This document shows positions 10,685 to 22,409 of a stretch of 64,000 nt of DNA, one piece after another. The stretch comes from Glandiceps talaboti (Eukaryota; Hemichordata; Enteropneusta; Spengelidae): positions 24,236,564-24,300,563 of the forward strand of contig NC_135558.1 of NCBI RefSeq assembly GCF_964340395.1, in the 5' to 3' direction. The notes under the pieces were generated by a model that saw only the letters and a list, made by a program, of their open reading frames with translations, did not search any database and was not told where the DNA came from. Both the position numbers and the translations under genes were made by a program. Numbering within the stretch: position 1 is the stretch's first letter; each line of letters opens with the position of its first letter.

Positions 10685-11330
10685 CCGTTGTAGCACAACT
10701 GTACAGTTTAAAAAAATGTTTATCCATATGCTAGTCCATGCCAATGGTAGGGTTCATTTGCTGAATGACTATCCAGTTGCCTATCCAACCATGTTGCTAT
10801 CTTTACGATATGTGCTACCATTTGGCTGTTGCTTTGGGCGTGGTCTTGTTGCTAGGCAAATTTACATACATTTTTTGAATGTTTATTCAATTGTCTATTA
10901 AACCCAGTTGTTATCTTTGTGAAATACACCACCGTTTGGCTGTTGCTATGGGTGTGGTCTTGTTGCTAGGCCCATTTGCATACATTTTTTGAATGTTTAT
11001 TCATGTCTTCCTATTCCTGTTATCTTTCCAATGTACATGATTATTTGGCTGTTGCTATTGGCGTGGTCTTGTTGCTAGGCAAATTTACATACATTTTTTG
11101 AATGTTTATTCAATTGTCTATTAAACCCAGTTGTTATCTTTGTGAAATACACTACCGTTTGGCTGTTGCTATGGGCGTGGTCATGGTTGCTAGGGTATTT
11201 GCATACATTTTTTTGAATGTTTACTCACTTGCCTACCAAATGATGTTGTTATTTAACCAAAATATACTGCCTTTTGGTTGTTGCTAAGGGCATGGTCATG
11301 GTTGCTAGGGCCAATTTTGTCAAAATGTTT
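10685..11330 (+). mobile_element. GTTGTAGCACAACTGTACAG family repeat, copy 1
   Basis: It starts with TTGTAGCACAACTGTACAGT and then holds four to five degenerate ~130-bp subunits. Each contains TTTGGCTGTTGCTATGGGCG, TGGTCTTGTTGCTAGG, and GCATACATTTTTTGAATGTT. It ends near GGCCAATTTTGTCAAAATG. Other copies are at 22.24, 48.34 and 53.09 kb. Short ORFs in it are repeat shadows. Confidence 0.7.
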
Positions 11331-12340
11331 TCAGCCATGCGCGCAGTCCTGAATTTTCAGACATGCACGCAGTCCTGAATTTTCAGGCATGCGCGCAGTC
11401 CTGAATTTCAGTGCTGCAGCAGTGCCACAGGACTGCAGAAAGCTACGGTCAGCTGTTTTGAACCATGGAGGTAGAAGGATTAAGTCCTACTAAAATAGTC
11501 CCTTTACAGACCATTTTACTTCAGATGTACTAGACAGTCAAAGGTATGTGAAACCATATTTGTATAAAATGCGTACAGCCCACAAGTGAGCACGTACTCA
11601 CTACACTAGATTAGAACACTATTTTACCTGCGCAGTGAAGATGTGCAGTAAAAAGACTAGTTTTCAACCTTAACACAGTGTTTTTTCTGTAAGAATTTTT
11701 CAGTGCATATTGCATACATATCCCCTATGATTTACACATATTCGACATATACATGTAGTTTCTGAAGCCAGTAGTGGACCATAACAATCTGTAACACAAA
11801 TTGATCCAACGGATACTAGTACATTGAGTTCTGTTACATGAAACAAATCATTAATTGATAAAGTAGTAAGGAATAACCTGGTTAAAGAAATAAACAGCTG
11901 AAGCCACAGAGGAGGGCGAAGTCTGACCAAATAGGATCAACTCATCTAGAATATCATGGTGTAGATTATATGTTAGTTACACAAAGCATACCAGATACTG
12001 GGGTGATATGGTGACTTGGTGAGCTGAAAATTTCTGACAGGTTTCATTGCACAGATATTTATAACGAGTAAAAACTTATCATAAATATAAATACATGTTG
12101 AAAACATTATGGTAATATACTAAGCTAACTTTTCATTGCACAGATACTAGTACATGGCATTCTGTTACAGGAAATTATTATATAAGTATACTATAATTTT
12201 TCTTAATGATAAAATAGTTTTAAATGGTATGGCATGCAACTATATACTTTGAAAATTATTCTCAGTGTTAGTATTCAGAATTAAAATTTCAATTGTGATG
12301 TCTTATCACCTTGACATATTAAAATAACACCAGCAAGCAC
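11331..12340. other. intron 3 spacer with a short 26-bp triplication
   Basis: Positions 11335-11410 hold three copies of CATGCGCGCAGTCCTGAATT plus TTCAGG. The rest is AT-rich with no exon seen. Confidence 0.5.
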
Positions 12341-12344
12341 TCTT

Positions 12345-12600
12345 TTAGTTTTAGTCCGTGAATTTCAAAAATTTCTAGGGGTGTGAGGAACCCCCTCCTC
12401 CTGTACCTACCCTCAAATTGCTCCCTTTTATTTTGATTCAAATTTTATGTACTATTATTACTACCTTGACAGGTTAAAATAAGACCAGAAAGCATTCTTT
12501 TGTCCTTGAATTTCAAAAATCTCCATGGATGGGAGGGGGTTCCCCCTCCCATACCCACCCCACTTGCCGCCCTCAAACTTTGATTCAACTTATACTGACT
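12345..12600. repeat. direct duplication of ~130 bp
   Basis: Two diverged copies of a segment with GAATTTCAAAAATYTC, a GGAACCCCCTCC-like C-rich stretch, and CCCTCAAA..TTGATTCAA. Confidence 0.6.
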
Positions 12601-12723
12601 AATTTCCAATTTCACTAGCTACTTTGGGAATAAGCTGCATTCATTGTTACCTCTTCCTTAAACTAGTCGTATACATCCACCATGTTATGAGAAAATTCTG
12701 TTTCAAAATAAAAAGTTTGATGT

Positions 12724-12726
12724 ATG

Positions 12727-12758
<32 letters not shown>

Positions 12759-12929
12759 ATGGTGGGATGGGTGGAAGTTTACTAAAAACATTTGTTTCAA
12801 GGAGAGAGAGGGGGGGGGGGGTTACCCAAAAATTTCAAGCCAGGCAGGGCAGGGGGGTTACTCAAATGTTGTTGATTTTCAAAGCAATTCCTCCAACCCC
12901 CCCCCCCCCCCCATAAATAATGACAGCTC
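12724..12929. mobile_element. degenerate PIF-like MITE remnant with TATG microsatellite
   Basis: A (TATG)n run at 12720-12756 is followed by G-rich and C-rich tracts and ends in ATGACAGCTCCC then TTA. That end resembles the GGGAGCGAT terminus of the MITE at 3269-3738 with a TTA flank. The left end is not clear. Confidence 0.4.
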
Positions 12930-13240
12930 CCTTACAGGTATGACCCATCCCATGTCAAGACTCCTTACATGTATGACACCTCCCGTAACACCCCCTTCCA
13001 TGTATGGACAATTACCCTATGTTTTAAAAATCCCCTACACACGAATTGTTACCTGAAGGCCTCTCCTGTACCTGGACCTTGTCTGTATAACACCTCCCCT
13101 ACACCTCCTTACCAAAATGCCACCTTTCCTGCAACCCCTTACATGTATATGAGACATCCTCTGCACCCCTTAATACCTGAATGACATCATCTCTGAATCT
13201 CCTTGCCTAAATGACGGCTCCCTCTGCACCCCGTAGTATA
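12930..13240 (-). repeat. exon-3-junction-derived minisatellite, block 3
   Basis: About nine strongly diverged units. Those at 13085-13120 (GTATAACACCTCCCCTACAC then CTCCTTACC) and at 13200-13235 (CTAAATGACGGCTCCCTCTG then CACC) are the closest in the array to the real exon 3 end at 14645-14675. Confidence 0.75.
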
Positions 13241-14310
13241 GTTAGTTTGCGGGCTGACAGGCTGAACTGCGGGTCAATTTGCAGGTCGTTCAAAACAAGT
13301 CTTCTTATGATATGAAAATGAAAATGAAAATGCTACCTTTGCATATAACCTTGTCCACGAAATATACGTAGTGCTTTCGAGGCCGTCATTAGTTCATGAA
13401 GACCGCGCAAAATGTAAAATCACTGTAGATAAATGAAAAGGACTTGAGCAAGGATGCTGGTCAGAGCGGATCGTGGAGTGACCCACCATTGGTCTTGCAC
13501 AATTCACACCATCCGGTCACTCAATTGTTTCAACATGTCAGAGATGTGGTACGTATCGATTAAACATTTTGCACTTTACTCATTGAAGTTCATGCAAATT
13601 ATGTTGATTGTTATAATAGAAATTGTTGCGACTGCATTTTAAATATGGTCTAAGATGTCATATGTCCTCACTATGATGATGATGATTGATTTAGTAATGA
13701 TATGAATAGAATACAGCACAGGGAGCTGTGTTGTTACAATAATAGAGACATAATTACTGGATGTACTGATTTCATTATTCAGTTTAAGGATTGTGGCTGT
13801 TCCATCATTCCTTTCTGTTCCTGATGTAACTACTGATGTAATATTGTTGTCATCTTATTTGGGATTTAAATAGACATCATTTATTTATGCAATGACTTCG
13901 ACTGGTGTTTATTTTTTTCATTCCAATTGTTAGTTGTGCTCTTAGTTTTGGTCTTTGACAGTGACAACCTTGTAGACTAAAACTACAAGACTCACTAAGG
14001 GCATTAGTATGAATTATGTATACATAAACTATACACATTGGTATTGTGGATGTTTAGCACTTTTCCAGGTTAACTATAAGGAAATGTAAACATTCAAAAT
14101 AAGTGACACAATTAACTACAAAATAAATTAAAAGTGGGTTCAACTGAGTAGAATATGTTGAAATAATCATTTTTGAAAATAGCCATCATGTTTAAGGGGG
14201 AGAGTAAATTATACAAATTGTGTGAGCAATTAGCCCAGCACACCAGCAGCCATGGCCAGTAAACAAGTTTCTTCGGTAAAAAAAATAATTAAAATGATGA
14301 AAAGATAACA
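13241..14310. other. intron 3 sequence, no feature seen
   Basis: AT-rich unique-looking sequence. A 62-codon plus-strand frame at 13454-13642 has no recognisable content. Confidence 0.4.
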
Positions 14311-14640
14311 GATAACCCGCACAATAGTAACACTCCCAGGCCCGCAGCCTGCACAATAGTAACACTCCCAGGCCCACAGCCTGCACAATAGTAACACTCT
14401 CAGGCCCACAGCCTGCACAATAGTAACACTCCCAGGCCCGCAGCCTGCACAATAGTAACACTCCCAGGCCCGCAGCCTGCACAATAGTAACACTCCCAGG
14501 CCCACAGCCTGCACAATAGTAACACTCCCAGGCCCACAGCCTGCACAATAGTAACACTCCCAGGCCCGCAGCCTGCACAATAGTTACACTCCCAGGCCCA
14601 CAGTGACCCGCAACCTGCACAATAGTTGCACTCTGCACTC
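14311..14640. repeat. 32-bp minisatellite, about 10 copies, beside the exon 3 donor
   Basis: Unit ACAATAGTAACACTCCCAGG plus CCCRCAGCCTGC. The array ends 4 bp inside the intron from the exon 3 donor at 14644. It is GC-richer than its surroundings and open in several frames; those frames should not be called as genes. Confidence 0.95.
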
Positions 14641-14644
14641 TTAC

Positions 14645-14764
14645 CTGAATAACGCCTCCCCCTGCACCTCCTTCACTCACGATGAAATCTTTTGGCAATT
14701 TCAACATCTTGGCAAGCCAGTCCATCATTACAATTTCTAGTTCAGTACATGCTGGGCTGGCAGC
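14645..14764 (-). CDS. DDC: DDC-family decarboxylase, coding exon 3
   Basis: 40 residues, phase 0 at both ends: [20 protein letters not shown], then [30 protein letters not shown] and the Gly-rich GGGVIQ are conserved in DDC/HDC enzymes. Acceptor TTTTCAG at 14771-14765; donor GTAAGA from 14644. The last 27 bases plus the donor are the apparent source of the repeat blocks further into intron 3. Confidence 0.96.
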
Positions 14765-14880
14765 CTGAAAATAGCACCAAAGGCATTGAACTTTGAAGTA
14801 CATCTGCATCCTATGCAAGTTGTAGACAGTTTTGTAAATTTGACATAATTTAGTGGAGGTAGTGATTGGTACTAAACACA

Positions 14881-15147
14881 AGATATAGTTGTTTGGTTAA
14901 GTTGCTTAGGTTTTGCAGACTCACAGGGCAGACTAGTTGATGCATGTATGCATGCACAGATGCATGGAGCATACATTGTAATAGTCTCCCCTTTGGGTAA
15001 CTAATATATACAATCTAATTTTTTCCCCAAATCACACATCTATGGGGTTGATCCTTTTATTTTGAAAAATTCCTGACCATACAACAATTACCTCATCAAA
15101 TATCATGAAAAATCAACCCATTGGCATATATATGGTGGAGATAACAG

Positions 15148-15190
<43 letters not shown>

Positions 15191-15690
15191 TGCATGCACA
15201 CACGCACACTTGTATGCACACACACACACACACACTTCACTATACCTAAGCACTATACTTAAAGTGGCAAAAGCTTAGTATATAAGCTTTTTACTCAAGT
15301 GAATACATAAAACCACACTACAGTATAATGTTGATGTCAATGCATGTCTTCTATAACATTTCGATTATTGTCTTCTGGTATTGTTAGAGCAGTTGATTAC
15401 ATAGTACAGATTTCATGAATATTTTTTGATACATATAATAAATAACGTCATTGAATCTGTTATGGGTTATATCTTAATACCCGGTTTGAGTTCAGTCAAC
15501 TATGGTGATTATATCCTTCAGTACATACAATACTGCAAGCACCTTTACATATACAGCAAAACTTACACCCAAATACATATAAACTGAGTTTCTGCCCCTT
15601 AAACTTGGTTCTGTAATCTCAAAAAGTAAGAACAACTCTCATACCAATTACCCAGAGACATTACAGTAACAGTATTGTTGTGAGGTTTAG
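14881..15690. other. intron 2 sequence with (CA)n
   Basis: A CA microsatellite occupies about 15153-15235, interrupted. The rest is AT-rich and unrecognised. Confidence 0.6.
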
Positions 15691-15693
15691 ATT

Positions 15694-15733
15694 CTTGACA
15701 GCGCCCTCAAGCGACAGCGCCCTCAAGCGACAG
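15694..15733. repeat. 18-bp tandem duplication near the exon 2 donor
   Basis: GACAGCGCCCTCAAGC occurs twice in tandem, about 40 bp into intron 2. Confidence 0.8.
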
Positions 15734-15770
15734 CTTTAGGAAACCACCTGTTGATTGTTGGTTATCTTAC

Positions 15771-15884
15771 CCAGTTAAATCCTATACAACCAATAGCATC
15801 AGACAACATGTCACCCAGAATTGCTGGGTAGGAATTACCAGTTGGAAAATATGCATGGAAATGCGGATTATGCCAGTGCGTGAT
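15771..15884 (-). CDS. DDC: DDC-family decarboxylase, coding exon 2
   Basis: 38 residues, phase 0: [20 protein letters not shown], then [18 protein letters not shown]. The segment HWH..-AYFPT matches human DDC Trp71 and the Tyr79-Phe80-Pro81-Thr82 substrate-site loop; HDC enzymes have AYYPA here, so this exon argues for the DDC side of the family. Polypyrimidine tract and CCAG acceptor at 15888-15885; donor GTAAGA from 15770. Confidence 0.96.
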
Positions 15885-15954
15885 CTGGAAAAGAAAAAAA
15901 ATATGGAGGAATTCTCTTAGTGCCAAAAAAAATAATATTTCTTGATACCATGAA

Positions 15955-16520
15955 AATAATGTAATTTCTTACATTCCTCTCCTGAAAATGACATCATTTC
16001 TTACATTTCTCTCCTGAAAATGACATCATTTCTTACATTCCTCTCCTGAAAATGACATCATTCATACATTCCTCTCCAGAAAATGACATCATTTCTTACA
16101 TTCCTCTCCAGAAAATGACATCATTTCTTACATTCCTCTCTAGAAAATGACATCATTTCTTACATTCCTCTCCTGAAAATGACATCATTCATACATTCCT
16201 CTCCAGAAAATGACATCATTTCTTACATTCCTCTCTAGAAAATGACATCATTTCTTACATTCCTCTCCTGAAAATGACATCATTTCTTACATTCCTCTCC
16301 AGAAAATGACATCATTTCTTACATTCCTCTCCTGAAAATGATATCATTTCTTACATTCCTCTCCTGAAAATGACATCATTTCTTACATTCCTCTCCTGAA
16401 AATGACATCATTTCTTACATTTCTCTCCTGAAAATGACATCATTTCTTACATTTCTCTCCTGAAAATGACATCATTTCTTACATTTCTCTCCTGAAAATG
16501 ATGTCATTGATACATTTCTC
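15955..16520. repeat. 30-32-bp minisatellite, about 17 copies
   Basis: Unit CCTCTCCTGAAAATGACATC plus ATTTCTTACATT, with C/A and C/T variants. On the minus strand each unit has an acceptor-like TCATTTTCAGG and a GTAAG. The array sits about 70 bp upstream of the real exon 2 acceptor. Confidence 0.95.
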
Positions 16521-17540
16521 TAACTTCTTATGATGGATTTCACGACAAAAGACTATATTGTTGAACAGCATGACTTGTGTAGAGAGGGTATTCAATAGTG
16601 GCTTTCCCTTTATAATTGTGAACTGGCTGGCAAGTTACCTACTTCTGTTTGGATGTAGGATTCTGATTGATATGTATAGTATAGTATAGTATATATATAT
16701 ATATATATATATTTGATCCTAATTTAGGGGTAGCAGTTTCATTTTTGACTTGCAACTTGAAAGATATTCAATATGATCACCATTTATAATCATAGTGTTT
16801 TCAGTAGGTATTGACATCTAGCTTAAAATTTGTTGCAAAGTTTGAAGATCCATATCCCAAATTGTAAAAGTAACAAATGTCAAATTTATACAATTTTGGT
16901 ATGAGATACTCAAGGCAATTAATTGAATTATATAATTTATGTATGCAATTAGTATTTATTGAATGGACATGTGTTAGCATATTTATTTTCTAGCCGCTAT
17001 GGGGTTACTTAGGTTGTTCCCGATATTTATCTTCATTCAGCCAAGGAAAATATGAGTGATGTATTTGTCACTACAAGTTGATAGACGAGTAGTGACAACC
17101 CTTAGGTCACAATTATTTTCTAGCTGAATGAAGATAAATATTGGGAATAACATAATTACGTGTACCAGTGCCAGTAACATTAAAGAAATTGGGGAAAGTA
17201 ATGGTAATTTTGAATGTTTTGACTCAGATATTTTGAACACAGCAGAGTCAATGATGTAGACATGCATTGCCATGATGTAGAGAATGACCAGAGTATATAT
17301 TCCATATTTTTTGCTGAAACTGACTTGTTCATGGTATAATAATAGATAGAAGTCTAGTACCTAAGCACTGTGTAAGGGCTGTTTTGTAGCAACTATTTTC
17401 AGCCAAAGGAAATATTGTTACATAACAGCATTTGTGGGAATATTGACATATCATATACTAGTGCACAAACATAGAGGGACTGTGGCCCATAAAGTTATTC
17501 AATAACTGTTTTATAACATATCACATTCTCAGCAACATAT
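16521..17540. other. intron 1 sequence with a (TA)n run and a hairpin
   Basis: A TA microsatellite at about 16680-16712 and the hairpin element 17012-17151 listed separately. No exon seen. Confidence 0.5.
17012..17151. mobile_element. small foldback (MITE-like) hairpin
   Basis: GTTGTTCCCGATATTTATCT plus TCATTCAGC at the left is matched inverted at 17122-17151 (GCTGAATGAAGATAAATATT). Its about 140-bp size suggests a tiny MITE; no target duplication was confirmed. Confidence 0.5.
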
Positions 17541-17549
17541 TCTTGCCAG

Positions 17550-18545
17550 AATCAAAGTCTAAAATCTAAGTTAGAGTCTAAAATCTATTATGTCAGTCTA
17601 AAATCTATTAGGTTAGCATCTAAAATCTAAGTTAGAGTCTAAAATCTAAGTTAGAGTCTAAAATCTATTATGTCAGTCTAAAATCTATTAGGTTAGCATC
17701 TAAAATCTAAGTTAGAGTCTAAAATCTAAGCTAGAGTCTAAAATCTATTAGGTCAGAGTCTAAAATCTATTAGGTTAGCATCTAAAATCTAAGTTAGAGT
17801 CTAAATCTAAGTTAGAGTCTAAATCTAAGTTAGAGTCTAAAATCTAAGTTAGAGTCTAAAATCTATTAGGTTAGCATCTAAAATCTAAGTTAGAGTCTAA
17901 AATCTAAGTTAGAGTCTAAAATCTATTAGGTCAGAGTCTAAAATCTATTAGGTTAGCATCTAAAATCTAAGTTAGAGTCTAAATCTAAGTTAGAGTCTAA
18001 ATCTAAGTTAGAGTCTAAACTCTAAGTTAGAGTCTAAAATCTATTAGGTCAGAGTCTAAAATCTAAGTTAGAGTCTAAAATCTAAGTTAGAGTCTAAAAT
18101 CTATTAGGTTAGCATCTAAAATCTAAGTTAGAGTCTAAAATCTAAGTTAGAGTCTAAAATCTAAGTTTAACTTAGTTAGAATCTAAAATCTAAGTTAGAA
18201 TCTAAAATCTAAGTTAGAGTCTAAACTCTAAGTTTAACTTAGTTAGAATCTAAAATCTATTAGGTTAGCATCTAAAATCTAAGTTACAGTCTAAAATATG
18301 TTAGGTCAGTCTAAAATCTATTAGGTTAGATTCGAAAATCTAAGTTAGAGTCTAAACTCTAAGTTTAACTTAGTTAGAGTCTAAAATATATTAGGTTAGA
18401 GTCTAAAATCTAAGTTAGAGTCTAAAATCTATTAGGTTAGCATCTAAAATCTAAGTTAGAGTCTAAATCTAAGTTAGAATCCAAAAGAGTCCAGAGTCCA
18501 GAGTCTAAAATCTCAGTTTAACTTAAAGTGTAAAATCTAAGTTAG
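17550..18545. repeat. 18-19-bp minisatellite, about 1 kb
   Basis: Variants of CTAAAATCTAAGTTAGAGT and CTAAAATCTATTAGGTTAGCA in roughly 50 units, with higher-order mixing of the two types. Confidence 0.95.
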
Positions 18546-18596
18546 AGTTATAATAATATAGATGTATATCTAATAATCACCTCTCTATATACATAT

Positions 18597-18691
18597 ATAG
18601 TCTAGTTCCAATGGATCCATGTTATGATTTACACTAGGTGGTGATAAACATAGTGTAAATTGAAAGATGGATCGTATTGGAACTAGACTAC
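18597..18691. mobile_element. ~95-bp palindromic MITE-like hairpin
   Basis: TAGTCTAGTTCCAATGGATC at the left is repeated inverted at the right (GATCGTATTGGAACTAGACTA). Loop about 45 bp. Confidence 0.6.
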
Positions 18692-21358
18692 CTGTATATG
18701 AATGAAAACCACTTCATTACTACTTGGTCATTTTAATAAGTTCCAAATTTGTAGAATAATACATCAGTAGGTAAAGCTGAACACATTTAGGCTTTGTCAT
18801 TTCAAGTGTTTGTTGCAAATAATGGCAGATGTTCAGATTAATTCATGTTTGTATTTCAGCAATTTGATTTGACTATTTGCATAAACACTTTACAATCTGC
18901 TTTTGTTCACTATACATGTCAATATTAGCTATACTGTGTAAATTTTACAATGAATGGCTCAATAACTCTTTTAGTATTCATTTACTATAATATCCATATA
19001 TATCAACTGCTGTATTTGATTACTGAGGAAGAAATAATATCCCAGCATGGTGCCAAGTACAATCCTGATGTATATAGTGTGATATAATAGCTCAGCATGA
19101 AAATCACTGGTATTGAGTGTGTGAGAGAGATATGGTTACAATAGTGTGTACTACTTTAAAGACCTCATATCTAGGATGGCTTTATTAGCCTAATGGCATT
19201 TCTAGGATACCACAAAGTATTTGTTGTCGGCATGGTAACTTACCCAAGCTTTAAACAAAATTGAGAAATGAAATGAATTCTTCTAAACAAAAGACAGCTG
19301 AATTTCATTTCATGCTGAGAAAAATATACTTTAAGTCTTGAATAGAATAACACAGACAGACAGACACAGACACAGACACAGACACAGACAGACAGACTGA
19401 CAGAGACAGATATGCAAACACACACATGCACATACACACAAAGCTTTTTATATTACTTTAATTTTCACTCAACTTTATGTCTGTATTTTATACGTTGGAA
19501 TATCTCTATTATTGTTGTTCAATGAATGGACAGTACTCCTCTACAGAAATAAAGAGTTCTATGAATTTCTATCTTTATTATATCTGAAATGTAACACAGT
19601 ATCCTTCATATGTAACCAATGTAGGAATTGGCTGCAAATGCTATTTACATTACAGAATCAAGCCATTAACCACAGATAACTAGTTAGTTAGTTATCTGTG
19701 CATTAACTAAGGAAGTGGGTTTTCTTATCTTTCTTATCACTGAATAATGTTTGTTGGCAATATTTACAAATGTGATAAAGCACTATTACATAACACATCT
19801 GGCAAAGCTGTAACACATCAGGCAAAGCTAAGCTCAATGTCATATAAGTTCTTATCAGTTTTACTGACACATTATCAGTGACATTGCAAATAGCTTTAGA
19901 GATGCAAACAATTTTTATGACATCTGACTTGCTGGCTCACCAAGTCATGAAAGTCGCACTTGAACCGCTAATGCAAAAATCCATCATGATTAGCCTTTTA
20001 TACAAGATACTTATTAAACCCATAATTTGTTCTCCTTTCATTCCATACCAACCATCAACCTTACAAGAAATATTGAACATGTGATTTGGATGTGAAATAC
20101 ATTATGTATGTGTTATATATGACATAGTCAGTCATGTATGTTTAACATATTGATTATAAAGAGCAGTGCATGGTTTCATCAATGAATTGTATAATTTTTG
20201 ACATTTTTCTAGGTAGAAACAAATAAAACATGACAAATAGAGAACTGTGCAACAAATGTTTGTCTTATAAGAAAACCTACAAACCAAGTATATTGAATTC
20301 ACAATAATATAGTTTTTATTTTACTTATTTGATATAAAAGATAGTTTTCTTTTCTTTTCTTTTTTGTTAAAGGTTAAATTCACTAGTCAGTTTTCTTAAA
20401 GATGTCACCATCTACTTTTCCCTTTTCAAGGTTTCTTCTCTATCATGACATTGGAACCTGTGCACTCAAATAGTACAATGTATGTTTAATGTACAAAAAA
20501 AATTCTATCTATCTGTTACCATGGTTTCAATTATTTACAACTCATACAAATCATGTCATTACTGATTTCTTCACTGCCAGAATTCATTACTGCACTAATC
20601 AGAAAATCTATTATGCTGGCAAATTTAGAAATCATTCAAGTGTGCATGTTACCCTGGCAACAATTGGACTTGAAATGAGTTAATTTAGACTTCATTTTGT
20701 GGTTGTATGCCATGCTATCTTTAATCTGCTGACTAATGGTTCAGCGAATACCACATTGTAATATTTTCATTTGAAGTGCTTTCCTAGAACTCCATGAACA
20801 GGAAGAAGTCATTATTTACATGAGGCCACAATAGGAGAAAATGGTGTAGGAGTGAGTTAATGTGAATTTTGGCTTGTCGCTTTGGGACAGGAAAAACTAA
20901 AAAATTACAATGTTTTTATGGTTGTAAAGAAAATCCCTGTGAGTAAAATAATATTGATAAGAAAGATATGTTGGTGGTATACTTCTTTCACTCTGTACAA
21001 TGTGTGTCTAATTTCACTGTTTAAAATAGTATTTTCACTAAATAAAAAACACAGTAAGACTTCATTTAAAGGTAGTCATAGTAATAACAAGATTGGACAA
21101 TTTAATGTGACATACAGTCATTGTTTGTATCTATGTCATAAAAATAGCACTTTCTGACTCTCATAATTATTGGCTGAAAATTGAAAAAAGATAAAAAAAG
21201 AATTTTAGACAGTTACATGATTATTGAGCCCTACATCATGGCAGCGGAGATACCAGTCAGTCTTAACAAGAACTATAAGATCAGATTATTTCAAAGTTTA
21301 CACTCAGTCTGACGATTGAATAATAATAATTATTAAAAGTTATATTCTTTATGGTGGT
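18692..21358. other. intron 1 sequence, largely unrecognised
   Basis: Contains a CAGA/CACAGA microsatellite at about 19351-19402 and a small hairpin at 19675-19705 (CAGATAACTAGTTAG). I see no exon; all reading frames are short and AT-driven. Confidence 0.5.
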
Positions 21359-21585
21359 CTTTTTGATATGTACATGACATGATCCAACCATTGATATGTA
21401 CATCACATGATCCAACCATTGATATGTACATGACACAACCATTGATATGTACATGACATGATCCAACCATTGATATGTACATGACATGATCCAACCATTG
21501 ATATGCACATGACATGATCCAACCATTGATATGTACATGACATGATCCAACCATTGATATGTACATGACATGATCCAACCATTGA
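21359..21585. repeat. 28-bp minisatellite, about 8 copies
   Basis: Unit GATATGTACATGACATGATC plus CAACCATT, open in two minus-strand frames by repetition only. Confidence 0.95.
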
Positions 21586-21771
21586 TTTTTCACAAAGACA
21601 CAGTTAATTTATGCAGCATTGACTAACTGACTTCATTAGCACTGTTTCCATAATTAAGCATTGTTGTGTAACAGTCATTATAATCTTGGTAGGACACTTT
21701 ACTTTCACCAATTTAATTACAATTTCTTTAATTAAGCATAACAGTAATTGCTTGTAACAGATTAAATATCA

Positions 21772-22135
21772 TAACGTGGCCTCTATGTGACTCTGATAAT
21801 CTGGACTCTTAATGTGACTCTGATAACATGGACTCTATGTGGCTGATAATGTGGACTCTTAATGTGACTCTGATAACATGGACTTTATCAATCTGATTAA
21901 AATCCGATGTGGTGAAAGCGTCTAAATGCTTTATTTACCTCTATTTCCATCGTTTTGTGATGTTTGTTTTCCTACCGACGATTCCCACAATCACTCGGTA
22001 CGAAAACAAACGTCACAAAACGATGGAAATAGAGGTAAATAAAGCATTTAGACGCTTTCACCACATCGGATTTTAATCAGATTGGGACTTTATGTGACTC
22101 TGATAACATGGACTCTATGTGACTCTGATAATCTG
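21772..22135. repeat. ~25-bp degenerate minisatellite split by a MITE
   Basis: Units around GTGACTCTGATAACATGGAC lie at 21772-21888 and again at 22085-22135; a foldback element sits between. Confidence 0.8.
21889..22084. mobile_element. Mutator-like foldback MITE, 196 bp
   Basis: Nearly full-length palindrome: CAATCTGATTAAAATCCGAT and the following ~60 bp are repeated inverted. It is flanked by the 9-bp direct repeat GGACTTTAT at 21880-21888 and 22085-22093. Long inverted ends plus a 9-bp duplication are the marks of Mutator-like elements. It is inserted within a minisatellite. Confidence 0.8.
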
Positions 22136-22239
22136 TTTAAAGCTACTATTTCTGAAGGGTTCCGTTTTGATGAAATTTCAAAAAGTCAGTTGACCACAAT
22201 GTGAATAACATTATCCACTGTATAGAAATAGTGCCAATG

Positions 22240-22390
22240 GCATTGTAGTACAACTGTAAAGTTTAAAATAAATGTTTGTCCACATGCTAATTCATGCTAG
22301 GTATCAGTTTTCATTTGCTGAATGAATGGTTATCCTGTCAACTATCAATTGTTATTGTAATTTAACAGAAGTTGCCTAGCAAGTCCCACA
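22240..22390 (+). mobile_element. GTTGTAGCACAAC family repeat, short fragment
   Basis: Begins GCCAATGGCATTGTAGTACA and keeps TTTGCTGAATGAATGG; only the first part of the family repeat is present. Confidence 0.6.
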
Positions 22391-22409
22391 CATCACTTCC
22401 ACCTAAGTT

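Noticed and set aside
14192-14581. Long Cys/Gly/Leu repeat frames on the minus strand
   Set aside because: Produced by the 32-bp minisatellite downstream of exon 3; only the exon 3 part is conserved.
19240-19437. Cys/Val-rich minus frame
   Set aside because: Translation of the CACAGA/CAGA microsatellite.
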